DNA of 64,000 nt from UBA10649 sp965227045 (lineage in GTDB: Bacteria > Actinomycetota > Actinomycetes > S36-B12): NCBI GenBank assembly GCA_965227045.1, contig OZ245718.1, positions 3,224,001-3,288,000 of the forward strand, given 5' to 3'. Below are positions 9,070 to 17,194 of the stretch, in pieces (the stretch's first letter is position 1; each line of letters begins with the position of its first letter). Below the pieces are notes generated by a model. The model was given only the letters and a program-made list of their open reading frames with translations, had not been told where the DNA came from and searched no databases. A program made the position numbers and the translations under genes.

Positions 9070-9696
9070 ATGACACCCCGGGTTGGGCAGCGAGCGACTG
9101 TTCGCACTCATACGTCCGCACGTGCGTCAGCTACACGTAGCGCCATCGTCGAGGCGGCTACCGAGATCATTTCCGCGCGCGGATACGACGGCGCTTCGCT
9201 GCGTGAAATTTCCGATCGTGTCGGCATCACTAAGGGCAATCTGACCTATCACTTCTCGGTCAAGGAGGAGTTGCTCTTCGCGATCATGGATGACGTTCAC
9301 GACATCTTCCTCTTGTTCGCTCAGGATTGGCCGAACCTCCGAGCCGACGATCCTGATGAGGCACTCCGAATCGCATTCCGGCAACACGTGGCATTGGTAA
9401 CGAAGTATCCGGACGCCACGCGAATTTTCTACGAGTCCTTCCGGAACCTGACGTTTGATCATCGGGACGTCATTATTCGGAAGCGAGACAGATATGAGAA
9501 GGCGCTGCGGGTGCTCATCGCGAGGTGCCGACCGGAATTAGGTTCTCCCACCGGGCGTGAAGTCAGGTTGCGTGCACGTATTGTGATTGGGACATTGAGT
9601 TGGCCGTATGAATGGTTCGACCCAAATGGGCCGTGGAAGGCTTCATACGTCAATGAAGTGACCGCGGACATGGCGGTTCGCGCGCTTCACGCGTAA
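9070..9696 (+). CDS. TetR/AcrR-family transcriptional regulator
   Basis: 208 aa. The N-terminal DNA-binding domain runs from about residue 20 to 70, with the helix-turn-helix SLREISDRVGITKGNLTYHF at 43-62 and the usual VKEELL that follows. The remaining 140 residues form a divergent ligand-binding domain. It is the only transcription factor I find in the 64 kb, while about twenty identical-type palindromes occur in promoters, including one 71 bp upstream of this gene. The inference is a local repressor of the whole cluster whose ligand is a pathway intermediate, perhaps a CoA ester as for KstR2-like proteins. That it recognises this palindrome is not demonstrated. Confidence 0.9.
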   Translation: MTPRVGQRATVRTHTSARASATRSAIVEAATEIISARGYDGASLREISDRVGITKGNLTYHFSVKEELLFAIMDDVHDIFLLFAQDWPNLRADDPDEALRIAFRQHVALVTKYPDATRIFYESFRNLTFDHRDVIIRKRDRYEKALRVLIARCRPELGSPTGREVRLRARIVIGTLSWPYEWFDPNGPWKASYVNEVTADMAVRALHA

Positions 9697-9752
9697 ATAG
9701 GATAGCTTTCGACGGTTTTGCGGAAGCGGTTTCTCATTCCTCGCGCGCCATT

Positions 9753-9768
9753 TAGGATGTTTGTCCTA
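9753..9768. promoter_or_regulatory. Palindromic operator TAGGAT-gttt-GTCCTA
   Basis: 11 of 12 consensus bases, extended by T and A to an 18-bp TTAGGAT...GTCCTAA. It is 64 bp upstream of the SDR start at 9832; its position also argues against using the in-frame upstream start at 9718. Confidence 0.78.
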
Positions 9769-9831
9769 ACCCGCGAGACGCAGCCACTTTGGACAGCGGA
9801 GCGCTCGCCTTCTCTCTGGACGGTGGAAAGA

Positions 9832-10665
9832 ATGGGAACCGATACGGTCTCGAAGTTCAGGCTAGATGGACGTACTGCAATCGTGACGGGTGTCGGGCCA
9901 GGCATCGGGGCGCACGTCTCGCGTGCATTCGCTTCTGTGGGAGCGAACGTCGTCCTTTGTGCACGAAACGAAGCCCCCTCTGAGGAACTTGCTGCGGCCA
10001 TCGTCGCTGACGGCGGCAACGCAGTGTCAGTGGCCGCGGACATCGGAACTCCCGAGGGCGTCGATCGTGTCGTAAAGCGCGCTCAGCAAGCGTTTGGCAC
10101 CCCCCACGTCCTCTTTCACAACGCCACAGCTCGAGGAATCGTTCCGGGCAGGGATCCTCTGGAGATCACCGACGAGGAATGGCTCGCGTGTTTCCAGGTC
10201 AACGTAATGGCAGTCGTTCGGCTGTCACGCGCCCTCGTCCCGGGCATGAAGCTCGAAGGCGGATCAATCATCACGGTTCTCTCGACTGCCGCCTTCGTGC
10301 CCACTCTCGACATCTCCGGGTGGGCCTATGCGACTACAAAGTCGGCCCTTCTAACACTTACCCAGAATATTGCCGTGGAGTGCGCACCGCACGTGCGGGC
10401 CAATGCCATATGCCCCGGCACGATTGCGCCCGCCGTCCAGCACGACGATCCTCGCGTAAACCTGTGGAAGAGCCAGGTCGACGCCACGCCTCTGGGGCGC
10501 ATCGGGCTTGCTTCCGAAGTTGAAGCAACGGCGCTCTATCTCGCTTCGGAAGCATCGAGCTATGTGACTGGCCAGGTCATCTTCGTCGATGGCGGCCGGG
10601 TCGTTGCTGGCGGAAACCTCAGCGGGAACGGATACCGGGCTCCTACAAACCAGTCATGGGAATGA
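9832..10665 (+). CDS. SDR family oxidoreductase
   Basis: 277 aa from ATG 9832 (GGTGGAAAG ribosome site). The frame is open from 9718, but that would run through the operator at 9753-9768 and add a non-SDR leader. Motifs: VTGVGPGIGAHVSRAF, FHNATA in place of NNAG, a catalytic Ser in LSTAAF and Tyr-Lys in YATTK, with the C-terminal VTGQVIFVDGGRVVAGG. The Asn-Asn-Ala-Gly to HNAT change is moderately unusual but seen in divergent SDRs. The substrate is unknown. It is followed after 150 bp by the aldolase operon, which has its own operator, so it is probably its own unit. Confidence 0.88.
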   Translation: MGTDTVSKFRLDGRTAIVTGVGPGIGAHVSRAFASVGANVVLCARNEAPSEELAAAIVADGGNAVSVAADIGTPEGVDRVVKRAQQAFGTPHVLFHNATARGIVPGRDPLEITDEEWLACFQVNVMAVVRLSRALVPGMKLEGGSIITVLSTAAFVPTLDISGWAYATTKSALLTLTQNIAVECAPHVRANAICPGTIAPAVQHDDPRVNLWKSQVDATPLGRIGLASEVEATALYLASEASSYVTGQVIFVDGGRVVAGGNLSGNGYRAPTNQSWE

Positions 10666-10732
10666 CGGGCTGAACCGTAAGGCTGGGTCTTGTCATCCCC
10701 AATGTCATGTGGCATCATCGGTCGCATCGACT

Positions 10733-10748
10733 TGGGACGTTCGTCCTA
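10733..10748. promoter_or_regulatory. Palindromic operator TGGGAC-gttc-GTCCTA
   Basis: 11 of 12 consensus bases. It lies 67 bp upstream of the GTG start of the four-gene aldolase/Rieske/ligase operon. Confidence 0.78.
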
Positions 10749-10815
10749 ATATGCGCTGTGCAGTCGACGAATCGGTTACCGCAGCGAACGCGTGGAACCC
10801 TAGTGCGGAGGTCTT

Positions 10816-11976
10816 GTGGCAGCAGTAGTGTCAGGAGTCGGAATCTTTCGGCCGGAGCCAGACTCGACGGCCGCCGAAGTCATGGCGATAGAGGCCGTTG
10901 TACGAGCGTGCGCCGATGCGGGTATTGACCCTGCGGAGGTAGACGGCCTCGTCAAGTACAGTTACGACGGGTCAATCTCGACGATGGCGATGGCTCGAGA
11001 GTTGAACTCCCGAGAGTCTCGTTTCTCCATCGAGTTCCCACACGGCGGCGGGGCATCTGGCACGCTACTCGAGACGGCACGCATGGCCGTCGAGTCGGGC
11101 GTCGCGCAGAACGTGGTGTGCTTCCGATCAGTGTCAGGCGATCTCTACAAGAAGCAACTCAACATGGCGGACTGGAACCGTCCGTACTATCTGGACACGG
11201 TCAACTACCTGCGTCGCGCGGGATTCACGACATACCTGCACCTGTTCGCCCCTATTTTCGACGAGCACGCGCGTCGATATGGCACGACGAAGGAGACGTT
11301 GGGGCGCATCGCGATCGAGCTTCGGGACAACGCGATTGCCTCGGGGAACCGATCTCCAGACGAAGCCCTCGACATGGCCGCTTACATGGCCGAGGCGCCG
11401 TATGTCGGTGAGCTCGGCGACTTGGACGACTTTACGGTCATCGACGTAGCGTCCGCGTTCGTTGTTACCTCCGAGGAACGCGTCAGCGACAGGACCCGAC
11501 CCGTAGTAGAAATCGTGGCGGCTGCTCAAAGCCACGGAACCAACCCGATGGGCTGGCACGACTTGATGCCGCTGAGCCCCACAGGTCTAGACAATCCCGC
11601 CCGTCACGTCGCTGACCGGCTGTGGGAGGACTCCGGCATGAGTCCCGACGATATCGACGTTGCCTGCCTTTACGATTGCACGTCGGTCACCTTCATGTAT
11701 CTGCTCGAACAGACCGGCCTTTGCAAGGCAGGTTCAGTGCCGGAGCTGGTCGCGGACGCCGGAGTATTCAGTGCGACGGGAGCACGGCCAGCTAACCTCG
11801 ACGGCGGTGATCTTGAAGCGGGCTACACGCACGGGTTCCGTCATATCGTCGAAGCAGTGCAGCAGCTGCGTGCCACCTCGACCAACCAAGTGGTCAACGC
11901 CGAAACAGCGTTGGTCATGGGCGGGCCAGGAAGCGTCACTTCCGGAGCGGTGCTTCGACGAAAGGATCTCTCATGA
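10816..11976 (+). CDS. Ltp2-like thiolase-fold aldolase (lipid-transfer protein type)
   Basis: 386 aa, GTG start with a GGAGG ribosome site. Thiolase fold, but the nucleophilic Cys position reads HGGGASGTLLE and the GHP-GATG loop is replaced by LDGGDLEAGYTHGF, so it cannot act as a normal thiolase. This matches the Ltp2 group, which with a DUF35 partner performs retro-aldol cleavage of steroid side-chain CoA esters. The ACLYDCTSVTFMYLLEQTG segment fits that group. The immediate overlap with a DUF35 gene (next entry) strongly supports it. Expected reaction: cleavage of a 3-hydroxy- or tertiary-hydroxyacyl-CoA to a ketone plus acetyl- or propionyl-CoA. Steroid identity of the substrate is not shown. 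Confidence 0.85.
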   Translation: MAAVVSGVGIFRPEPDSTAAEVMAIEAVVRACADAGIDPAEVDGLVKYSYDGSISTMAMARELNSRESRFSIEFPHGGGASGTLLETARMAVESGVAQNVVCFRSVSGDLYKKQLNMADWNRPYYLDTVNYLRRAGFTTYLHLFAPIFDEHARRYGTTKETLGRIAIELRDNAIASGNRSPDEALDMAAYMAEAPYVGELGDLDDFTVIDVASAFVVTSEERVSDRTRPVVEIVAAAQSHGTNPMGWHDLMPLSPTGLDNPARHVADRLWEDSGMSPDDIDVACLYDCTSVTFMYLLEQTGLCKAGSVPELVADAGVFSATGARPANLDGGDLEAGYTHGFRHIVEAVQQLRATSTNQVVNAETALVMGGPGSVTSGAVLRRKDLS

Positions 11977-12422
11977 GCAGTCTCGGTGCATGTCCGGTGG
12001 AGCGAGGCTTCACAGCAATCGCCAGAGACTACCGAGACGTGATCCGCGAAAGTCGAGCACCGATTGTTCAAGCTTGCGTCAATTGCAATGCTGCGTACTG
12101 GCCCCCCAGGCTTCGCTGTTCGTGCGGCGCGGGTGATCTGCATTGGTTTCCGGCCGGGCCAACAGGTCGCATCGTGAGTACCGTGGGCGTCAAGATCGAC
12201 CCCAATCAGGTGATCGAGCGAATGGTGCCGCGGCAATTCGTGGACCGCCTTCCTTACACGACAGTTGTCGTAGAGCCCCTGGATTGGGCCAATGTGCGCA
12301 TGATGTTCCTGGCAGACGGGCTCGAGCTTACAAACTCCGAGACAGGTGCCACGGTCGCTTTGTCGGCCGAGGCCATCGACGAGAAGACCGTGACATTGAT
12401 CGCTACCGCCGAGAAGGGTTGA
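11973..12422 (+). CDS. DUF35 OB-fold / zinc-ribbon acyl-CoA-associated protein
   Basis: 149 aa. The N-terminal rubredoxin-like zinc ribbon has CVNCN then CSCGAG (about residues 35-52), followed by an OB-fold domain. This is the architecture of DUF35 proteins that activate thiolase-fold enzymes, for example ChsH2 with Ltp2, where the DUF35 domain completes the aldolase active site. The start codon overlaps the upstream stop (ATGA), so one-to-one translation with the aldolase is likely. One zinc-ribbon Cys pair is spaced CxCG rather than CxxC, a small variation. Confidence 0.85.
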   Translation: MSSLGACPVERGFTAIARDYRDVIRESRAPIVQACVNCNAAYWPPRLRCSCGAGDLHWFPAGPTGRIVSTVGVKIDPNQVIERMVPRQFVDRLPYTTVVVEPLDWANVRMMFLADGLELTNSETGATVALSAEAIDEKTVTLIATAEKG

Positions 12423-12426
12423 GAAG

Positions 12427-13470
12427 ATGACTGAGACTGTCGCCCGCCCAGCGGCCGGCCAGGTAGTTACAAAGCCGCCAACTCATAAGTACCACTGGGA
12501 GGATGGTGTCCCAGCGTCGTGGTACTGCGTGGCGTGGTCAGACGAGGTACGCGAGGACAGTGTGCTGGATCTGCGCTACTTCGGCGCCGACCTGATCTGC
12601 TTCCGATCCCCATCAGGAGAGGCGAGGGTCTTTGATGCGCACTGCCCGCACCTGGGCGCGCATCTCGGTGACGGTTGCATGATCGACGGTGAGGTTGAAT
12701 GCCCCTTTCACGGGTGGCGATGGAATAGCGACGGCGAGAACACGCTCATTCCGTACGCAGAGAAGACCACACGTCGGACTCTGATCCCATGGCTCGTGCA
12801 CGAAGTTAACGGAATGGTGTTCGTTTGGTATGACCCATCCGGCAGCGAACCGACGTGGCGTATCCCGGCGTACGAACAGCACGGCAGCGATGAGTACCTC
12901 AACTTCTATCCCGACTTCTGTCGGCGCTGGCCGGCTATGAAGCTTCATCCGCAGCAGAGCGTCGAGAACACGACCGACCCAGCGCACGTTACGTACGTGC
13001 ATCATGCATCTGAGGTGCCTCTCATCTCTTGGCACGGCGCCGAGGGGCCTGTGTTCAAGACCGAAATGCGGTACGAGTGGGGAGGCGGCAAGCAGTCCAC
13101 CTGGCTGACTCCAGATGGGCCTGTCGATGGGGGGCTTCTAGCTGAATGTTGGGGAATCGGCTTCATCGCGACGACGTATATCGGGATCCATCCGACCATT
13201 CAGTTCACTGCTGTCACGCCTGTCGACGAGCAGGGCAAGGAGAGCGTCTTCTTCAGCGCGATCACAGGCGCGAAAGGGAACTCCGGCAGGCTTAGTGGTC
13301 CCGAGTTCGCGCAGCGTCTCGCCGACTACTTCTTCGAGCAAGTTTCGTCCGACGAGCCGATTTGGGCCCGCCAAACACTGATTGAGCATCCCCCATATCC
13401 GAAGTTGGAAGCCCGCGCATACGCTGACATGCGCGCATGGGCAGCGACGTTCTACGGAGAAGAAAAGTGA
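12427..13470 (+). CDS. Rieske [2Fe-2S] oxygenase, KshA-like terminal oxygenase
   Basis: 347 aa. Rieske ligands C73-x-H75 (AHCPHLGAH) and C92-x2-H95 (ECPFHGW) are intact. The mononuclear iron site shows N181..D184-PAH187-x4-H192, the bridging Asp and two His of KshA-type monooxygenases; a candidate third ligand is the Asp in SSDEPIW. This class hydroxylates steroid rings or other alicyclic substrates and needs a separate reductase, which is not in the window. It is four bases after the DUF35 gene and overlaps the acyl-CoA ligase by 4 bp. A degenerate paralogue lies at 37574. Confidence 0.92.
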   Translation: MTETVARPAAGQVVTKPPTHKYHWEDGVPASWYCVAWSDEVREDSVLDLRYFGADLICFRSPSGEARVFDAHCPHLGAHLGDGCMIDGEVECPFHGWRWNSDGENTLIPYAEKTTRRTLIPWLVHEVNGMVFVWYDPSGSEPTWRIPAYEQHGSDEYLNFYPDFCRRWPAMKLHPQQSVENTTDPAHVTYVHHASEVPLISWHGAEGPVFKTEMRYEWGGGKQSTWLTPDGPVDGGLLAECWGIGFIATTYIGIHPTIQFTAVTPVDEQGKESVFFSAITGAKGNSGRLSGPEFAQRLADYFFEQVSSDEPIWARQTLIEHPPYPKLEARAYADMRAWAATFYGEEK

Positions 13471-15035
13471 CTTCAGTACAGGCGCGGGCGCGACGCAGGA
13501 TCGACGGGGTCTGGCCTACCTTGGACTTGGCTCGCGATGTCAATATCTGCAATGCAATCAGTAAGTCGATGCGTGCGATGCCGGACAAGACGGCGCTGGT
13601 GTTTGGCGACCAGCGAGTGACCTACTCAGAGCTGGACGCTGCGATACGGCGAGTGGGCGGGCAACTTCGAGCCGCCGGAATTGGCGAGGGCGAGTTCGTC
13701 GTGACGATCGGGCGCAGTTCAGCCCATCTGCTCGTGCTGTACCTCGCGCTTGCACACATCGGAGCCGTCAATGTTCCGTTGAATCCATGGCTGACGACGC
13801 CGGAAGTGCTGGCGTTGATCGAGCGCACGTCGCCGGCAGTGGTGATTCACACGTCGGAGTACGTCGAAATTTCTGCCGCGGCGAAGGACTCCGGATACGA
13901 CGTCTTGACGATGCCGGAGACGCCTGCGGAACTAACTACGGAGGGCTGGTTCAACCCGTTCTCCGGCCCAGTTCCAGACGATCCCCCTGCCCCAGGAGGG
14001 TCTCGACCTGCGATGGTTGTGTTTACGTCGGGCTCGACGGCCCTGCCAAAAGGGTGCATTAAGAGCCACGAGAACCTCCTGTGGCACGTTGCGAACGGTC
14101 GGGTCAAGTGGCCCCGAACCGCGGACGATGTCGAGTACTTCTGTGTACCGATGTCAGGGGTGGGGGTTGGCAACTTCCTTCTTCCCACGTTGGATGCAGG
14201 GGCAACTCTTGTGATCGACCGGCCGTCGGCTGAGTCCGGGGCAATCGTCGAGCGGGAACGTGTCTCCACGACGCTGCTGCCGCCTTCGGTAGCAGAGGCC
14301 ATCTTGCTTTCGGAGGATGGAAAGGCTCGAGACTTCTCCCGCTTGCGAATTGTGTGGACCTCATTCCGGATCACTCACGAGGTACGCACCGCCTTCGTCG
14401 AGAGGGTTGGCCCGATCTTCCGATACGGATTTGGAATGACTGAAGGCAGTTTCGTCGCTGCGCCGGCCGACGTGTTCATTAGCAAGCCCACCTCCGCGGG
14501 CCCGCCCGATGGAGTCGACGAGATCGTTATCGGTGATCCGGAGACAGGCGCGCCGCTTCCCGTCGGAGAGAGCGGGGAAATCCTGATCAAAGGTCCCAGC
14601 GTGATGCTCGGCTACCTCGATGACCCGGACACCACAGCGGAAACCCTGCGTGGAGGCTGGCTCCATACGGGGGATCTCGGTCACATCGACGAGGACGGGC
14701 ATATGCACTTCGATGGAAGGATTAAGGACACGATCAAGACCGGTGGTCTGAACGTCTCGGCCGAAGAAGTCGAAGGCGTAATTACTACTCTGGTAGGCGT
14801 GAAGGACGTGGCCGTGATTGGAGTTCCGGACGACCACTGGGGCGAGGCCGTGCGAGCAGTCGTCGTGCTCGATGCTGGGAGTAGTTGGACGGAAGAGTCG
14901 ATGATTCTCGAGCTTCGTAAGACCATGGCTGGCTACAAGACTCCGAAGTCGGTTGTATTCGCGTCGGAGCTGCCGCGCAATCCTGGCTTAGGAAAACTCG
15001 CAAAGGGTGAGATCGCAAAGATGTACGGCAGCTAG
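13467..15035 (+). CDS. Class I acyl-CoA synthetase (AMP-dependent ligase, FadD-like)
   Basis: 522 aa from GTG 13467, which overlaps the Rieske stop (GTGA) and follows GGAGAAG; an in-frame ATG at 13437 lies inside the Rieske gene and is less likely. Motifs: VFTSGSTALPKGCIKSH, GFGMTEGSF, the adenylation core GGWLHTGDLGHIDEDGH, FDGRIKDTIKTGGLNVSAEEVE, and a C-terminal Lys region GLGKLAKGEI. It activates a carboxylate of the pathway to its CoA ester through an acyl-adenylate. As the last gene of the operon it supplies the substrate form required by the aldolase. Chain preference is unknown. Confidence 0.9.
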   Translation: MTSVQARARRRIDGVWPTLDLARDVNICNAISKSMRAMPDKTALVFGDQRVTYSELDAAIRRVGGQLRAAGIGEGEFVVTIGRSSAHLLVLYLALAHIGAVNVPLNPWLTTPEVLALIERTSPAVVIHTSEYVEISAAAKDSGYDVLTMPETPAELTTEGWFNPFSGPVPDDPPAPGGSRPAMVVFTSGSTALPKGCIKSHENLLWHVANGRVKWPRTADDVEYFCVPMSGVGVGNFLLPTLDAGATLVIDRPSAESGAIVERERVSTTLLPPSVAEAILLSEDGKARDFSRLRIVWTSFRITHEVRTAFVERVGPIFRYGFGMTEGSFVAAPADVFISKPTSAGPPDGVDEIVIGDPETGAPLPVGESGEILIKGPSVMLGYLDDPDTTAETLRGGWLHTGDLGHIDEDGHMHFDGRIKDTIKTGGLNVSAEEVEGVITTLVGVKDVAVIGVPDDHWGEAVRAVVVLDAGSSWTEESMILELRKTMAGYKTPKSVVFASELPRNPGLGKLAKGEIAKMYGS

Positions 15036-15043
15036 GGACTTCG

Positions 15044-15088
15044 CTCAGTTCGCGGGGCCGAATGAAGTATGCGGCGTCGCGAACTGAG
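15044..15088. terminator. Hairpin terminator after the aldolase operon
   Basis: Perfect 11-bp arms CTCAGTTCGCG and CGCGAACTGAG with a 23-base loop, starting 9 bases after the ligase stop. No T-run follows, as is common in high-GC actinobacteria. Confidence 0.65.
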
Positions 15089-15241
15089 TCGGTCCACGGC
15101 ACCGTAGGGAGCGTGTATTGACTCCGAGCCGAAGATTGTCGGTGTCCCGGTCCTAAGTGGCTCGGGGACAATCGGTTCTGGCAGCACATATTGCGTGATC
15201 CTCAGGGACGCCGAACAGGCGGACGAACATCATGACGCGGG

Positions 15242-16006
15242 TCAGCGGGCAGAGTCGGAATCCGGAACTCTTTCAAGGAATGTGAGGATCTCCCACCACG
15301 CAACGGAGCATGCATCTGCCCACTCCGCAAAGGCGCGGTCGAAGAACGAATGAGGAGCTCCCGCGAAGACAACGGTCTTAACCGCTGCACCAGCTTCGCG
15401 CATTTGTGCGGCAAGACCGAGCTGGTCCTCGACAGGCGTCACTGCGTCCGCACCGGCAATCAGCATAAGTGTTGGTAGCCGTGCACGATCAGCGTACTCA
15501 CCCACGCGTGTGGGTTGCCCGTAGAATCCGATGCACCCGTCCAGATCGAGCGATCCCTCGGCTTGGCGCCACGCGTTGCTTCCACCGAAGCAGAAACCTA
15601 GTACGAAGGCCTTCGCGCTTGGACCGGTACAGGATCGAACTTTTGCCAGGGCAACTGCAGTGTCGTCATCTATCTGGATAACGCTTGTCTGCCTTAAGTG
15701 GTCCATGTATTCGAAGTTTGCGTCTCTACCGGCCTCAGGTACGAGGCCGGCGGTGCGCCCGAAGTAGTCGATCGCAATCGCAGCAAACCCGGACTCAGCT
15801 AGACCCCCAACTAGCTTTATGTAGTAGCCGTGCAATCCGCGAGCATCAGGGAGAACAACGATCACGCCCCTCGACTGAGTCTTAGGTAGAGCGAGAGCCG
15901 CAGAGAAAGGCTCGCCGTCGGAGGATCGCAACGTGATGGTTCGTACGTGTCCAACGTTCCTGGGAAATGGTGGAAATGGCGGTGCATCATTTGGGTCATG
16001 ACACAT
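15242..16006 (-). CDS. Dienelactone hydrolase family protein
   Basis: 254 aa from ATG 16006 (MCHDPNDAPPF). A longer frame to 16141 overlaps the upstream SDR and has no matching sequence, so I reject it. Alpha/beta-hydrolase of the DLH type: nucleophilic Cys in GFCFGGSNAW, acid in AGADAVTPVED, His in AGAPHSFFD. The classical enzyme opens dienelactone to maleylacetate in aromatic catabolism, but many family members hydrolyse other esters or lactones. It follows the mycofactocin SDR by 23 bp on the same strand, so it may hydrolyse a lactone formed after alcohol oxidation. Confidence 0.87.
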   Translation of the reverse strand: MCHDPNDAPPFPPFPRNVGHVRTITLRSSDGEPFSAALALPKTQSRGVIVVLPDARGLHGYYIKLVGGLAESGFAAIAIDYFGRTAGLVPEAGRDANFEYMDHLRQTSVIQIDDDTAVALAKVRSCTGPSAKAFVLGFCFGGSNAWRQAEGSLDLDGCIGFYGQPTRVGEYADRARLPTLMLIAGADAVTPVEDQLGLAAQMREAGAAVKTVVFAGAPHSFFDRAFAEWADACSVAWWEILTFLERVPDSDSAR

Positions 16007-16029
16007 TGGGTGGTCTACTCCGCGGACTG

Positions 16030-16863
16030 CTAGAGCAGCATCGCGCCAGCATCGACAGGGATGGTTGCTCCTGTGATGTAGCGAGACTCGTCCGAAGCTA
16101 GAAACGCAACAAGATCGGAAACATCCGACGTCTCGATCCACGGCACCGGAATCGCGTGGAGCCGCGACGAGACCGCGCTGAACTGGTCCAGGGTGGGAAT
16201 GTCTTCATCTGGGACGAATCGATGCATGATCAGGTCATTCATGATCATTTCAGTGTTCACCTGAGTGGGATGAATGGTATTGACACGGATCTTGTGGGGA
16301 GCAACTTCAAGAGCAAGAGTGCGCATCAGCCCGACAAGACCATGCTTCGACGCAACGTACGCTCCCGCATGTGCTCGTCCAAGCAAACCCGCGACCGACG
16401 AGGTGAAGATCATCGAGCCGCCGCGTTCCCCCCTGATGATGTGGGGGAGTGAGACCTTAGCCGTGAGCCATGCGCCCATCAGATTTGTGTCGATGACGTC
16501 TCGCCAAGCTTCGATCGGGGTTTCGATTACCGACCCGAGAGATATGATCCCGGCATTGGCATTGACGATGTCGAGACCTCCGAACCTGTCCACGCCTTCG
16601 GACACCGCATTGGAGAGGGCCTCAACATCTCGGACGTCGGCGATCCGGGCATGTATTGTTCCGCCGCAATCCTCAATGAGTCGAACCGTCTCAGCGAGAT
16701 CTTCTTCGGTTCCGAGGCTGTAGTCAACGGATTCGATGTGTTCGCATCTGTCCACGCCGATGATCATCGCGCCATGCTGAGCAAGCCTCACGGCGTTGCT
16801 GCGGCCCTGACCGCGCGCCACGCCAGTAACGAACGCGACCTTGCCTGCGAGCTCTCTAGGCAT
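16030..16863 (-). CDS. Mycofactocin-coupled SDR family oxidoreductase
   Basis: 277 aa, longer than a classical SDR. Distinctive blocks VTGVARGQGRSNAV, IGVDRCEHIESVDYSLGTEEDL and the insertion after the active site (MIMNDLIMHRFVPDEDIP) mark the mycofactocin-coupled (carveol-dehydrogenase-like) SDR family, whose NAD is held non-exchangeably and which passes electrons to the peptide-derived redox cofactor mycofactocin. Catalytic Ser and YVASK present; NANAG replaces NNAG, as usual in this family. The genome should therefore contain mft genes elsewhere. It is first in a two-gene minus operon with the dienelactone hydrolase; an operator is 65 bp upstream. Confidence 0.9.
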   Translation of the reverse strand: MPRELAGKVAFVTGVARGQGRSNAVRLAQHGAMIIGVDRCEHIESVDYSLGTEEDLAETVRLIEDCGGTIHARIADVRDVEALSNAVSEGVDRFGGLDIVNANAGIISLGSVIETPIEAWRDVIDTNLMGAWLTAKVSLPHIIRGERGGSMIFTSSVAGLLGRAHAGAYVASKHGLVGLMRTLALEVAPHKIRVNTIHPTQVNTEMIMNDLIMHRFVPDEDIPTLDQFSAVSSRLHAIPVPWIETSDVSDLVAFLASDESRYITGATIPVDAGAMLL

Positions 16864-16927
16864 TGAATCTTAACCCTTCGACGAAGCTGCTGACCCGATC
16901 GTGCCGCGAGGGACCGTACCACAAGAA

Positions 16928-16943
16928 TAGGACGCCCGTCCTG
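16928..16943. promoter_or_regulatory. Palindromic operator TAGGAC-gccc-GTCCTG
   Basis: 11 of 12 consensus bases; 65 bp upstream of the mycofactocin SDR start on the minus strand. Confidence 0.78.
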
Positions 16944-17048
16944 CACGAGATCTGCTGTAAGAAGAGTCAATCTGCTGGAAGAAGGGTCTTCAGGTTACTG
17001 AGCAGCTGCGTCCCGAATCCAGCCGAGAACGCTGAACCGGGTCGCCGG

Positions 17049-17064
17049 TAGGACGTCAGGCCTA
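17049..17064. promoter_or_regulatory. Palindromic operator TAGGAC-gtca-GGCCTA
   Basis: 11 of 12 consensus bases, with the GGCCTA right arm also seen at 38624 and 63311. It is the middle of three sites in this region. Confidence 0.72.
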
Positions 17065-17160
17065 CTCGTCGGAAGAGTCTTTCCCGAAAAATTCCTAGGT
17101 GATGCCGGATTGTTATGTCGAAACGAGGGTTGATATGGCAAGGTGCTTCACACGAGTCCG

Positions 17161-17176
17161 TAAGACGGGCGTCCTA
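17161..17176. promoter_or_regulatory. Palindromic operator TAAGAC-gggc-GTCCTA
   Basis: 11 of 12 consensus bases. It ends 18 bp before the ATG of the binding-protein gene, between promoter and start codon or overlapping a leader, where a bound repressor would be effective. Confidence 0.75.
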
Positions 17177-17194
17177 GTGAGTCTTGGAGTGCTG

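Larger units (their letters stand above)
16864..17194. other. Divergent intergenic region with three operators
   Basis: 331 bp between the mycofactocin SDR (minus) and the first binding-protein gene (plus). It holds three copies of the palindrome (16928, 17049, 17161). An in-frame upstream start for the binding protein at 17099 would run through the third site and is not used. Confidence 0.7.

Noticed and set aside
9718..9831. N-terminal extension of the SDR at 9832
   Set aside because: It would include the operator at 9753 and has no SDR-like sequence.
17099..17194. N-terminal extension of the first binding protein
   Set aside because: It runs through the operator at 17161, and the signal peptide starts at 17195 as in the paralogues.
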